This document shows positions 18,653 through 27,868 of a DNA stretch of 64,000 nt, piece after piece. Made by a program: the position numbers and the translations under genes. The stretch comes from an uncultured Oleispira sp. (GTDB taxonomy: Bacteria > Pseudomonadota > Gammaproteobacteria > Pseudomonadales > Oceanobacteraceae): assembly GCA_913019965.1 (NCBI GenBank), contig CAJVZR010000002.1:55629-119628 (forward strand). Direction: 5' to 3'. Each line of letters starts with the position of its first letter. The first letter of the stretch is position 1. The notes under the pieces were generated by a model. That model saw nothing but the letters and a program-made list of their open reading frames with translations. It did no database searches and was not told where the DNA came from.

Positions 18653-18678
18653 AAAAAACCCGCCGTAGCGGGTTTTTT
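18653..18678 (-). terminator. Strong terminator downstream of the filA-like gene
   Basis: AAAAAACCCGC and GCGGGTTTTTT form an 11-bp perfect stem with a 4-nt loop. It lies 52 nt after the secreted-protein gene and before the C39 peptidase gene. The first gene is therefore likely transcribed on its own, with some read-through or a separate promoter for the rest. The interval 18420-18729 holds nothing else certain except a 16-codon reading frame at 18430-18480. Confidence 0.85.
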
Positions 18679-18729
18679 ATTGCACTAAACTTAGCTTTGG
18701 CCAATCAACGTATGATTAGCAAGCAATGA

Positions 18730-19863
18730 TTAGTGGCCATAGATCTTCTGAGTCATACCAGCAAGATTCAAGTTTGCAATCGAAACTGAACCAATTGAAG
18801 CACCACCAATACTAACAGAACCAATATTAATAGTACCTGCAATTTGCCCCATTTCAATACTAACGCCGGTAGCATCAGCCCAGATAGTCTGCTCTACAGT
18901 TACCATACCACCATCAGCACCCATGAATGACATGTTTTCGATACCGATTGCTGCACCAGTAGCAGCGGCAGCGTTACTTGTACCAACTACAGCATTGTAT
19001 GTTGCAACAAGCGCATTATCTGCAACGTCATCACTAGCTGCAACACCATCAGCATTAAACGTTAAATTACCCGCTAGAGCTGGAGCAGTTTCTAAAGTGT
19101 TTTTAGCAGCTGCAACGCCATATGAAACGTCAGTCTGATCCTTAGTATAACCAAAAATACCTGCATCCAAATCATTCAAACGGAACGAAGATGTCATACC
19201 AATCGCCATAGCAGCAGTAGCTGTTGATGTTGCGCCAGCAGCTGAAACAAGACCACCATGGTTTGATAGATTATAGATAGTAGTAGTAGACTCACCTAGG
19301 TCAGCATTAATGCTCAAGTTATTCACAAGCTCAGCTTCACCACTTGTAGCACCTTGAAGTAATACAGCACTTGAATTTGCAGTGCCGCCCAAGGAAACCA
19401 CTACACCACTAACACCGTTTCCAGCTGAAACTGCAGAGTCAGTTACAGAACCGTCAGCAGCCAAAGTCTTATTGAAAAGCGCATCTTCGCCTTTCATTGT
19501 CATCAATAAATCACCTTCATCACTAACATCAATAGTCTGAATTAGTTTTGAAATGCCAGAGATTGAGATATTTTGCATGGCAACAGAACCACCATCAAAT
19601 GTCGCAAGTGGATTCACAATATTATCGTCAGTTTCATCAAGTAAGCGATCACCATTAACCAAATCAGTAGACGCCGTATCTGTATAGGTCACTTCTTCAA
19701 TAGTGATAGCAGAACCAGCATTAATAGAAATTTCTACAGTCACACCAGCCTGACCAGTAGTATCACCCATTAGGGCATCATCCATTGGCGTAAGTTCAGC
19801 TTGAGCCATGAAAGGCGCTGCTGAGATAGCTGCTGCTAAAGTAATTTTTTGAAAAGTTTTCAT
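18730..19863 (-). CDS. Secreted beta-repeat protein with GQxG motif (DUF6160/FilA-like)
   Basis: 377 residues from the ATG at 19863, preceded by ACGGAG 9 nt upstream; an upstream in-frame start would only lengthen the leader. A clean signal peptide (MKTFQKITLAAAISAAPFMA, ending AQA) is followed by the family hallmark LTPMDDALMGDTTGQAGVTV. The body is Ala/Gly/Ser/Thr/Val-rich, acidic and almost free of aromatic residues. It ends in short solenoid-like repeats (INIGSVSIGGASIGSVSIAN). Such proteins are usually abundant surface or filament subunits. It is first in the cluster and has its own terminator, a common layout for a structural subunit made in excess. In Acinetobacter the counterpart is named FilA; no function is proven that I know of. 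Confidence 0.8.
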   Translation of the reverse strand: MKTFQKITLAAAISAAPFMAQAELTPMDDALMGDTTGQAGVTVEISINAGSAITIEEVTYTDTASTDLVNGDRLLDETDDNIVNPLATFDGGSVAMQNISISGISKLIQTIDVSDEGDLLMTMKGEDALFNKTLAADGSVTDSAVSAGNGVSGVVVSLGGTANSSAVLLQGATSGEAELVNNLSINADLGESTTTIYNLSNHGGLVSAAGATSTATAAMAIGMTSSFRLNDLDAGIFGYTKDQTDVSYGVAAAKNTLETAPALAGNLTFNADGVAASDDVADNALVATYNAVVGTSNAAAATGAAIGIENMSFMGADGGMVTVEQTIWADATGVSIEMGQIAGTINIGSVSIGGASIGSVSIANLNLAGMTQKIYGH

Positions 19864-19983
19864 GAGTGCACACTCCGTTATTTTATGATTATTGAGTAGT
19901 TTCCCTACTCTCATTCTCTGTTTCGAGAATTAATCATGCATAGTTCATTTTTATTGTTATATTTCCAACCGAACTATTGGTGA

Positions 19984-19998
19984 GTTCAGAAGTTGAAC
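19984..19998. promoter_or_regulatory. Palindrome in the filA-like upstream region
   Basis: GTTCA-N5-TGAAC forms a perfect 15-nt inverted repeat about 120 nt before the secreted-protein start, in the 297-bp divergent gap shared with pabB (19864-20160). The dyad resembles an operator for a dimeric regulator. I could not pick out a convincing sigma-70 promoter next to it. Short dyads arise by chance, so confidence is low. Confidence 0.3.
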
Positions 19999-20160
19999 AA
20001 AAGATATTATGCGGCCGATAATTTGTCTAGAGATATTTCAACATTTACCTAAGATTTTTTGTAAACTACAGACACTTAGCAACATGTGTCTTTAATCTTT
20101 ACCATTTACTGATGTTTTGACACTTTTATCAGCCAATTTTAAAGCGATCCCCCATTTTTT

Positions 20161-21564
20161 ATGCCGTTTAATGACAACAAACCAGCTGATAAACATTGTA
20201 TAGGCAATAGTATCCTCAGCCTTATTGGATTAGCCAAACACTTTGGTGAATCCAATAACTGCAAGGGTTTAATCTCTACCACCAATTTAACTAGTGATTC
20301 TTTTGGCGAAGAACCTCATCAAAAGCCCTGCTTATTGCTTAGTCAGCTTAGTGGCAATATAGACAAGCAAGGTTCAAAAACGGGCTATAGCTTTTATATG
20401 GCAAACCCGAAGGACTCCGTAAGACTTCAAACGGACACTGAAATTCGCCAGTGGCATCAGAATTTAGCACTCACAGCGCCTTCGAATGAAGAATCTAAAT
20501 TCGCTTACATCCCCTTCCAATCAGGCTGGGTCGGTTATTATTCCTACCCTAATAAACAGGGTAAGATCGCTGAGTTTCATTATTACCCTTGGTGCATCTG
20601 CCTTGATCACCAGAGCAATGAATTTCACCTATTAGGACAGCCAGACGACAAAGCCCTCGCAGCCTTCAAGCTTTTAACGAATACACACAAACGGAATTAT
20701 CTACTTGGCTTAGCTCAGGCACAAAATGACTTTAAAGCAGAAGCATTTTCTGCAAAATGGCAGAAGACGGATTACGAGGAAGCTTTTTATAAAGTCCAAG
20801 ATTACCTTCGTGACGGGGATTGTTATCAGGTTAATTTAACTCAACCTCATAGCGCTCTTTATTCTGGTTCAGCCATAGACACCCTATCTCCACTCTATAA
20901 AGCGCTAAATCCGAGTTATGGCTGTTACTTCGAAGGGCAAGACTGCCAACTTGTGAGTGTCAGCCCAGAACGTTTTATCAGTATCGATGCCTTAGGGCGA
21001 TTAGAAGCTAAGCCTATTAAAGGGACAATCAAGCGCAGTGATAACCCCAAATTGGATCAGCAGTTAATTGATGAACTGAGTCGCAGCGCTAAAAACCAAG
21101 CTGAAAACCTAATGATCGTCGATCTACTTCGAAATGACCTAAGCATGTCGGCCCTACCCGGTAGTGTAAAAGTAGATAACCTATTCGAATTAGAAAGCCA
21201 TCCGAACGTACATCATCTTGTAAGTACGATCAGTGCACAGCTCAAACCTGAGATTAGTCCTGCGGTCGCTATCGAAAATGCCTTCCCTGGAGGTTCTATT
21301 ACAGGGGCCCCGAAAAAACGGGCCATGGAGATCATTGAAGAACTTGAAGCTCAGCCAAGATCTCTTTATTGCGGCAGTTTTGGTTACTACTCAGATACGG
21401 GCAATACCGACTTTAATATATTGATTCGCAGTTTAGAGTTTCGCGACAATACAATCACCTGCTGGGGTGGTGGAGGTATAACTGTCGATTCAGATTGTGA
21501 TGATGAGTACGAAGAGAGCCTAACCAAGATACGCCGGATAATGGAAACTGTAGAAAAGATCTAA
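20161..21564 (+). CDS. pabB: Aminodeoxychorismate synthase component I
   Basis: Makes 4-amino-4-deoxychorismate from chorismate for folate synthesis, with the PabA glutaminase as partner (not encoded here). 467 residues. The chorismate-binding domain is intact: EAKPIKGTIKRS carries the PabB-specific lysine (PIKGT; TrpE has alanine there), NLMIVDLLRNDLS is the conserved helix, and FPGGSITGAPKKRAMEII and the C-terminal Gly-rich segment complete the site. The N-terminal domain is divergent. No good ribosome-binding site precedes the ATG at 20161, so a slightly different start is possible. Its 3' end faces thrH across a repeat element. Confidence 0.92.
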   Translation: MPFNDNKPADKHCIGNSILSLIGLAKHFGESNNCKGLISTTNLTSDSFGEEPHQKPCLLLSQLSGNIDKQGSKTGYSFYMANPKDSVRLQTDTEIRQWHQNLALTAPSNEESKFAYIPFQSGWVGYYSYPNKQGKIAEFHYYPWCICLDHQSNEFHLLGQPDDKALAAFKLLTNTHKRNYLLGLAQAQNDFKAEAFSAKWQKTDYEEAFYKVQDYLRDGDCYQVNLTQPHSALYSGSAIDTLSPLYKALNPSYGCYFEGQDCQLVSVSPERFISIDALGRLEAKPIKGTIKRSDNPKLDQQLIDELSRSAKNQAENLMIVDLLRNDLSMSALPGSVKVDNLFELESHPNVHHLVSTISAQLKPEISPAVAIENAFPGGSITGAPKKRAMEIIEELEAQPRSLYCGSFGYYSDTGNTDFNILIRSLEFRDNTITCWGGGGITVDSDCDDEYEESLTKIRRIMETVEKI

Positions 21565-21592
21565 CCCATCTTCTATTCTTTATGACTTTCCC

Positions 21593-21722
21593 TTCCTCTG
21601 TGCAGCGAAGTGCTCTGTGTTCTCTGTGGTTAAACCGCTTTTTTGTCGCCATACAGTCTGGGCAACCCATTTGATATACGAAAAAGCTATTAACCACAGA
21701 GGGCTCAGAGAACACAGAGGAA
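21593..21722. repeat. Dispersed inverted-repeat element, copy A (two arms)
   Basis: The left arm (21593-21633) reads TTCCTCTGTG...TCTCTGTGGTTAA. The right arm (21690-21722) is its inverted partner, TTAACCACAGAG...ACACAGAGGAA. About 56 nt separate them. The arms could fold into a long cruciform or RNA hairpin. Related copies lie at 23377-23500 and 27801-27840, always between the 3' ends of convergent genes. The small reading frame on the minus strand here is a by-product of the repeat. Confidence 0.85.
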
Positions 21723-21809
21723 AAACAAAGAAGGAAAGAATAAATAAAGAATGGTTAGAGCACCTAAGGAATTAGGTGCTGCCTTTTAAAACGTGAATTA
21801 AATCTTGGA

Positions 21810-22427
21810 CTAAAGTGTTAATTCGCGATTTGAAGCTTTTAAGAATTCTTTCTTAAGGTCTTCGTATTCATGCACTGCAGGGAACTGAGGGAATTCTTCA
21901 ATTACATTCTTAGGTGACTTGAACAAGATACCGGCATCAGCTTCAGCCAACATCGTTGTATCGTTGTAAGAGTCGCCTGCTGCGATTGTGCGGTAATAGA
22001 TGGTTTGCAACGCGCGGATAGACTGACGCTTTGGATCAGCTTGACGCAAGTGGTAATTTACTACTCGGCCTTCTTCATCTGTTTCTAAACGATGGCAGAA
22101 TAACGTTGGAAAACCCAACTGACGCATCAACGGCTGAGAGAACTCATAGAAAGTATCCGACAAGATAATTACCTGAAAACGCTCACGTAACCAGTTAACA
22201 AACTCAATTGCGCCATCCAAAGGCTTAAGCGTCGCAATTACTTCTTGGATATCTTGTAATTTGAAACCGTGCTCATCAAGAATACGAAGGCGCTGCTTCA
22301 TTAATACGTCGTAATCTGGAATATCACGAGTAGTTGCTTTTAACTCTTCAATGCCCGTTTTATTGGCAAATTCAATCCAAATTTCAGGGATCAATACACC
22401 TTCAAGATCTAAGCATGCTACTTCCAC
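21810..22427 (-). CDS. thrH: Bifunctional phosphoserine phosphatase/homoserine phosphotransferase ThrH
   Basis: HAD-type enzyme that dephosphorylates phosphoserine and can transfer the phosphate to homoserine. Motif I is the variant DLEGVL; motif II VIILSDTFYEFSQPLMRQLGFP and motif IV IAAGDSYNDTTMLAEA are intact. I chose GTG at 22427, with GGAGAG 4 nt upstream. It gives MEVACLDLEGVLIPEIW and 205 residues, the length I recall for Pseudomonas ThrH. The upstream TTG at 22439 would add MESL. The gene stands alone, convergent with pabB. Confidence 0.93.
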   Translation of the reverse strand: MEVACLDLEGVLIPEIWIEFANKTGIEELKATTRDIPDYDVLMKQRLRILDEHGFKLQDIQEVIATLKPLDGAIEFVNWLRERFQVIILSDTFYEFSQPLMRQLGFPTLFCHRLETDEEGRVVNYHLRQADPKRQSIRALQTIYYRTIAAGDSYNDTTMLAEADAGILFKSPKNVIEEFPQFPAVHEYEDLKKEFLKASNRELTL

Positions 22428-22603
22428 AAGACTCTCCAAATTATTACATTAATTAAAAAGCGTACTCTAACAGTAAATCCATCAAACACAATAGTAAGAA
22501 GGCATCGCTCAATAGCGTTTTAATTATATAAATAGTAGGTTTAATTATTTTAAAGCATATAGCCAATTATGCTACGCTAGCTAAAAATAGACTTATAAAA
22601 TCA

Positions 22604-23353
22604 ATGATTAAACCTGTGATAGAGAATATTGATATGCTTGATCTCGACCAAATAAATCAAGACTTCGCTGACAAGCGTCCTAAAGACCTGATAAAACACG
22701 CGATTGAAACTCACGGAAAAATCGCCGTCAGCTTTAGTGGCGCTGAAGATGTCATCCTCGTCGACATGGCGACTAAGATTGACCCTAACGTACAAGTTTT
22801 CTGCCTTGATACTGGCCGCTTACACCCAGAAACGTATCAATTTATAGAAAAAGTACGCAAGCACTACAACATCCAAATTGAATTAATGTCTCCTGAGCAA
22901 GCTGCGCTTGAAGCATTCAGTAAAGAAAAAGGCTTGTTCAGCTTTTACGAAGATGGCCACAAAGAGTGCTGCGGTGTGCGCAAGATTGCCCCCCTTAAAC
23001 GCAAGTTAACGACTTTGGATGCTTGGGTTACTGGCCAGCGTAAAGATCAAAGTCCGGGTACCCGTACTGAAATCGCTTTATGTGAGAAAGACAACTTCCC
23101 TGGCGCAGGCGAGGTGCTATATAAGTACAACCCATTAGCCAACTGGACATCGGCTCAGGTTTGGGAATATATAAAGATTTTTGACGTGCCTTTTAATGAG
23201 TTACATAACCAAGGCTACATCAGCATTGGCTGTGAACCTTGTACTCGCCCTGTGCTACCGAATCAGCATGAGCGCGAAGGCCGATGGTGGTGGGAAGGCG
23301 GTGATCATAAAGAGTGTGGTTTGCACGCTGGAAATATTATCGGCAAAGGCTAA
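22604..23353 (+). CDS. cysH: Assimilatory adenylyl-sulfate (APS) reductase
   Basis: Reduces activated sulfate to sulfite with thioredoxin. About 249 residues. The substrate-binding segment [16 protein letters not shown] and [13 protein letters not shown] are present. Two cysteine pairs ([10 protein letters not shown] and GCEPCTRPV) indicate a 4Fe-4S cluster and so the APS-reducing rather than the PAPS-reducing subtype. The redox-active cysteine is in KECGLHAG at the C-terminus. An internal ATG at 22634 could also be the start. It lies convergent with cysB, the sulfur regulator, across a repeat element; the sulfite reductase is at 36434-38110. Confidence 0.95.
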   Translation: MIKPVIENIDMLDLDQINQDFADKRPKDLIKHAIETHGKIAVSFSGAEDVILVDMATKIDPNVQVFCLDTGRLHPETYQFIEKVRKHYNIQIELMSPEQAALEAFSKEKGLFSFYEDGHKECCGVRKIAPLKRKLTTLDAWVTGQRKDQSPGTRTEIALCEKDNFPGAGEVLYKYNPLANWTSAQVWEYIKIFDVPFNELHNQGYISIGCEPCTRPVLPNQHEREGRWWWEGGDHKECGLHAGNIIGKG

Positions 23354-23376
23354 AACGAAGAGCAAATGCGGTATTT

Positions 23377-23500
23377 ACCACAGAGGTCACAGAGCCGTTT
23401 CACTACACAGAGGAAGGATTAACGGAAAAGAAGAGGGATTCTTCAATTTTTCCACTTCTTTAATCTTTACCTCTGTGATCTCTGAGCCCTCTGTGGTTAA
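23377..23500. repeat. Dispersed inverted-repeat element, copy B (two arms)
   Basis: The left arm at about 23377-23414 (ACCACAGAGGTCACAGAG...ACACAGAGGAA) faces the right arm at about 23469-23500 (ACCTCTGTG...CCCTCTGTGGTTAA). It belongs to the same family as the copies at 21593 and 27801. It fills the gap between the convergent cysH and cysB stops. Reading frames running through it have no support as genes. Confidence 0.82.
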
Positions 23501-23512
23501 ACGCTTTTGTCT

Positions 23513-24508
<996 letters not shown>

Positions 24509-24621
24509 TCAAAAAAGTTATAAAAATATAAATAAATATTCCTTTCCAGAATAGCTGGAAACCTATATTTTACCAGTCTTCTCTATTTCTTAGACTCATA
24601 TTAGTACTTTAGACCATATTC

Positions 24622-25395
24622 ATGGATATTTTGTTATATATCTTAGCCGGCGCTGCAGTTGGCTTCATTGTAGGTATCACAGGCATTGGTGGCGGAGCGT
24701 TAATGACGCCCCTTTTGCTGCTATTTGGCTTTCCGCCAAATATCGCTGTGGGTACCGATTTAATGTACGCCTCACTGACGAAAGCCAGTGGCGTTATCAG
24801 CCACCACAAGCAAAAACACGTGGAGTGGAAGCTGGTTAAACTACTGGCAATCGGTAGTATTCCGGCCGCGCTCATCACGGGCTATTCACTGCAAAATATT
24901 TTTGAAGATTCCGAAAGCTATGAAGCACTGATAAAAAATAGCCTTGGCTTTATGCTTTTACTGACGGCTTTTGTTGTTATTTTCCGCAAACAGCTACAGC
25001 GCTTCACCTTACGCAGCAAATCCAGTAGCGAAAAATCGCGCGATGCTCTGACGTTATTCATGGGGATTGTATTGGGCGTACTGGTTACCTTAACGTCTGT
25101 AGGCGCCGGTGCTATTGGTACCGCCGTGTTGATGCTACTTTACCCTGCACTACGCTCTTCTCACGTTGTAGGCACTGATATTGCCCACGCAGTACCGCTA
25201 ACAGCCTGCGCAGGCTTAGTCCATATGGCTTTAGGTAATGTTGATTTTGGATTGTTATTTGCTTTACTCGTGGGTTCGATACCGGCGATCCAGTTAGGCA
25301 GCAAGGTTTCTCACCACCTACCAGACAATGTGCTTAAGCCTTTATTAGCGAGTATTTTATTCTTCTTAGGCGCTAAATACGCTTTCTTTAGCTAA
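24622..25395 (+). CDS. TauE/SafE (TSUP) family membrane transporter, probable sulfite or sulfur-anion exporter
   Basis: 257 residues with about eight hydrophobic segments. The two half-repeats each start with a glycine-rich motif: GITGIGGGALMTPLLLLFGFP near the N-terminus and TSVGAGAIGTAVLMLLYP in the second half. TSUP proteins move sulfite, sulfoacetate or thiosulfate, and some members have other substrates. Divergence from cysB (134 nt between starts) and proximity to cysH favour sulfite or thiosulfate handling. The substrate is inferred from context only. No clear ribosome-binding site precedes the ATG. Confidence 0.85.
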   Translation: MDILLYILAGAAVGFIVGITGIGGGALMTPLLLLFGFPPNIAVGTDLMYASLTKASGVISHHKQKHVEWKLVKLLAIGSIPAALITGYSLQNIFEDSESYEALIKNSLGFMLLLTAFVVIFRKQLQRFTLRSKSSSEKSRDALTLFMGIVLGVLVTLTSVGAGAIGTAVLMLLYPALRSSHVVGTDIAHAVPLTACAGLVHMALGNVDFGLLFALLVGSIPAIQLGSKVSHHLPDNVLKPLLASILFFLGAKYAFFS

Positions 25396-25434
25396 TACTA
25401 CCGTTAATATCGCAGCTAATGATACGCCGTCCGC

Positions 25435-25962
25435 TTAGAGCATGCGGCGTAAGGGCTCGTTGCGGGCAACACCTAGCTGATTCGTTACTCTCGTCAAAGG
25501 CACCATCAATACGGGTACAGCACTACGCTGAAGTACCTTAGACGCGACAGATCCAAGTCCTCCCATCATTTCTCCATGCTCGCCATGGGTTCCCATGACA
25601 ATCATATCGATATTATGATCATCGGCGTATTGTAAAATTGAATCGGCTGCTTGACCTCGAACAACGCTAATTTCACCTAAAAACGACTCATCATCATCGC
25701 CGGTAAACTCTGACGCCATGGTATCTGAGATTCTCTCTTTAATGGTTCCCATCACATCTTGAACCCCCTCTTTACGCAGATGATCAAGGTCTTCTTGGGG
25801 TAGAAATATATCTAAAATAGATTCTGCAAAAACTCCCATGGGTTCAATCACATGAATAATATCGACCTTGGCTTCAAACTGCTTAGACAACTCCAGTGCA
25901 TGACACAAAACATAAGGACCTAGAACTCCAAGATCAGTGGCGAATGCTATTTTTTTTATCAT
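25435..25962 (-). CDS. Universal stress protein, UspA family
   Basis: Single UspA domain of about 175 residues from the ATG at 25962 (MIKKIAFATDLGVLGPYVL); an upstream ATG would add seven residues. The ATP-binding signature is visible in VMGTHGEHGEMMGGLGSVAS, followed by VLQRSAVPVLMVPL, so it is likely of the nucleotide-binding type. The central loop is acidic and long (TGDDDESFLGEIS). It is convergent with the TSUP gene and divergent from a small HTH gene across 238 bp in which I see no other gene. The physiological role is unspecified. Confidence 0.85.
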   Translation of the reverse strand: MIKKIAFATDLGVLGPYVLCHALELSKQFEAKVDIIHVIEPMGVFAESILDIFLPQEDLDHLRKEGVQDVMGTIKERISDTMASEFTGDDDESFLGEISVVRGQAADSILQYADDHNIDMIVMGTHGEHGEMMGGLGSVASKVLQRSAVPVLMVPLTRVTNQLGVARNEPLRRML

Positions 25963-26200
25963 ATCGGTTAGCCTACTACTCATTCAGGCAAGTTTAAAAG
26001 AAGGCATATTGTTCATATAAATAAGATCACCTTCACTTCAATTGATCATAGCAGTGGAATTAACACTCGTTCTTTCTTCTTACAAAAACCTACATAGTTG
26101 TCACATCTGTTACTTAGAGCGCTAGAAATAACGCATAAATTTCTGGCGAGAGCCGCATTTCGGCCTATTCTTTTAAATATCAAACATTAAGGAGATAAGT

Positions 26201-26389
26201 ATGAGCAGTGAGTTAGATGGTGATGCGCTATTAACGGTTGATCAAGTGGCAGAAATTTTAAAACTTAAGCCAGTTACGGTTAAACGCTACGCTCGTGAAG
26301 GCCTATTAAATGGAAAACAAGAGAAAAACGAATGGCAGTTTCTAACATCTGACATCGAAAAATTTAAAGAAATACAAGCTAAGCTGTGA
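26201..26389 (+). CDS. Very small HTH (excisionase/MerR-like) DNA-binding protein
   Basis: 62-residue protein that is almost entirely one helix-turn-helix_17 domain. LLTVDQVAEILKLKPVTVKR is the HTH, YAREGLLNGKQEKNEWQFLT the wing, and SDIEKFKEIQAKL a final helix. It has an excellent ribosome-binding site (AAGGAGATAAGT before the ATG) and its own terminator, so it is a real stand-alone gene. This fold occurs in phage excisionases and AlpA-like activators, but no integrase or other mobile-element gene is nearby. Its target is unknown. Confidence 0.78.
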   Translation: MSSELDGDALLTVDQVAEILKLKPVTVKRYAREGLLNGKQEKNEWQFLTSDIEKFKEIQAKL

Positions 26390-26406
26390 TGATCCACCGC
26401 TATTTA

Positions 26407-26447
26407 TTCAGATTGAATTAACCATTCAATCTGAAGCTTTGCTTTTT
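26407..26447 (+). terminator. Terminator after the small HTH gene
   Basis: TTCAGATTGAA (26407-26417) and TTCAATCTGAA (26425-26435) form a perfect 11-bp stem with a 7-nt loop. A T-rich tail (GCTTTGCTTTTT) follows, 18 nt after the stop codon. Confidence 0.7.
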
Positions 26448-26620
26448 GCCCCCTACCAAACGCCCTTTCGTACTACCAAAAGCTCGATTCAGAGTTATTT
26501 TTGAAAAAACATGACATTTACCGTATTAATCACCGATAAAAGCGTGTGCAACACTGCTATGATTTGTCATAATCTGGCGATAACATTAATTAACATCGAA
26601 TACCGCATATAGGACGTGAG

Positions 26621-27688
26621 ATGACTGATATCCGTGTTGAAGACCTCAACATAAGCTCCATTGAAACTCTAATTACTCCCGATCAGTTAAAAAGCCAGCT
26701 TCCGCTGAGTACTGAAATTGTTGATAATATCCGCTCTGGTCGCCAAGAGGTTCGTGACATTCTTGACCGTAAAGATAAGCGCATCTTTTTAGTGGTTGGC
26801 CCTTGCTCTATCCACGACGTTGAAGCCGCTAAAGATTATGCTCAACGTTTAAAAGTTTTAGCTGAAGAAGTAAAAGATACACTTTGCATTGTTATGCGCG
26901 TTTACTTTGAAAAGCCAAGAACAACGGTCGGCTGGAAAGGTTTAATTAATGACCCTTACCTGAATGATTCATTCAAAATTGAAGATGGCTTAAAGATTTC
27001 TCGTCAACTGCTAATCGATTTAGCAGCAACTGGGCTGCCTTTATCAACGGAAGCTTTGGATCCGATCTCACCTCAGTATATGCAAGACTTAATCTCCTGG
27101 TCTGCTATTGGTGCACGCACAACAGAATCTCAGACTCACCGTGAAATGGCTTCTGGTCTATCTTCTGCAGTAGGCTTTAAAAACGGTACTGACGGTAACC
27201 TAACCGTTGCAACCAATGCCTTGAAATCTGTTGCCAATCCTCATCGCTTCTTGGGCATCAACCAAACAGGCCAAGTTTCTATCGTTGAAACTGCTGGCAA
27301 CCCTTATGGCCACATCGTATTGCGCGGTGGCGGCGGTAAGCCAAACTATGACTCAGTCAACATTGCTCAGTGCGAGCAAGCACTTGAAAAGTCAGGCCTT
27401 CCGCAGAACATCATGGTTGACTGCTCACACGAAAACTCTAGCAAAGATGCGGCAATCCAGCCTCTTGTTATGGAAAACGTGACAAACCAAATATTGGAAG
27501 GTAATAAGTCCATTATTGGTTTGATGATTGAGTCGAATATCGAATTCGGTCGACAAGATATTTGCGAAAACATCGCCGATATGAAATACGGCCAATCGGT
27601 AACAGATGCCTGCATCAGCTGGAGCATGACCGAAGATTCAATTCGCAGCATGCACCAGAAACTGAAAGAAGTACTACCAGCGCGTTAA
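26621..27688 (+). CDS. 3-Deoxy-7-phosphoheptulonate (DAHP) synthase, class I
   Basis: Condenses PEP and erythrose-4-phosphate, the first step of the shikimate pathway. 355 residues, the length of AroF/AroG/AroH-type enzymes. Conserved segments are LVVGPCSIHDVEAAKDYA, MRVYFEKPRTTVGWKGLINDP, IGARTTESQTHREMASGLS, GFKNGTDG, LRGGGGKPNY and the metal-ligand region MVDCSHENSSKD. I cannot tell from sequence which aromatic amino acid inhibits it, so no aroF/G/H symbol is given. A T-rich terminator follows directly. The ATG is preceded by AGGACGTGAG. Confidence 0.95.
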   Translation: MTDIRVEDLNISSIETLITPDQLKSQLPLSTEIVDNIRSGRQEVRDILDRKDKRIFLVVGPCSIHDVEAAKDYAQRLKVLAEEVKDTLCIVMRVYFEKPRTTVGWKGLINDPYLNDSFKIEDGLKISRQLLIDLAATGLPLSTEALDPISPQYMQDLISWSAIGARTTESQTHREMASGLSSAVGFKNGTDGNLTVATNALKSVANPHRFLGINQTGQVSIVETAGNPYGHIVLRGGGGKPNYDSVNIAQCEQALEKSGLPQNIMVDCSHENSSKDAAIQPLVMENVTNQILEGNKSIIGLMIESNIEFGRQDICENIADMKYGQSVTDACISWSMTEDSIRSMHQKLKEVLPAR

Positions 27689-27714
27689 TCCCTAAAACAT
27701 TAGAGATTAAACCT

Positions 27715-27753
27715 AAAAAGCCGGACTAACTAAAAAGTTAGCCCGGCTTTTTT
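27715..27753 (+). terminator. Terminator after the DAHP synthase gene
   Basis: AAAAAGCCGG pairs with CCGGCTTTTTT, and the inner CTAACT/AGTTAG extends the stem. It lies 26 nt after the stop. Confidence 0.88.
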
Positions 27754-27800
27754 ATGAGCTTACTATCTCTTAAGTTCTCCCCCCACTGACACTCTTTTCT

Positions 27801-27840
27801 TTCCTCTGTGCAGCGAAGCGCTCCGTGCCCTCGGTGGTAA
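27801..27840. repeat. Dispersed repeat element, copy C (single arm)
   Basis: TTCCTCTGTGCAGCGAAGCG... ending TCGGTGGTAA matches the left arm of copy A (21593-21633) with a few substitutions. No second arm is visible nearby, so it is a solo or decayed copy. It too lies between convergent genes (DAHP synthase and the peroxiredoxin). Confidence 0.75.
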
Positions 27841-27868
27841 AAGGCTCTTGATTTTTTTTCTTATAAAA

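Noticed and set aside
20014..20021. GCCGATAA resembling a flagellar sigma-28 -10 box upstream of pabB
   Set aside because: No matching TAAA-type -35 element lies at the right distance, and pabB is not a plausible sigma-28 target.
21455..21715. Minus-strand reading frame across the pabB end and the repeat
   Set aside because: Its sequence (NHREHRALRCTEE) is the translation of the dispersed repeat element and it overlaps conserved pabB codons.
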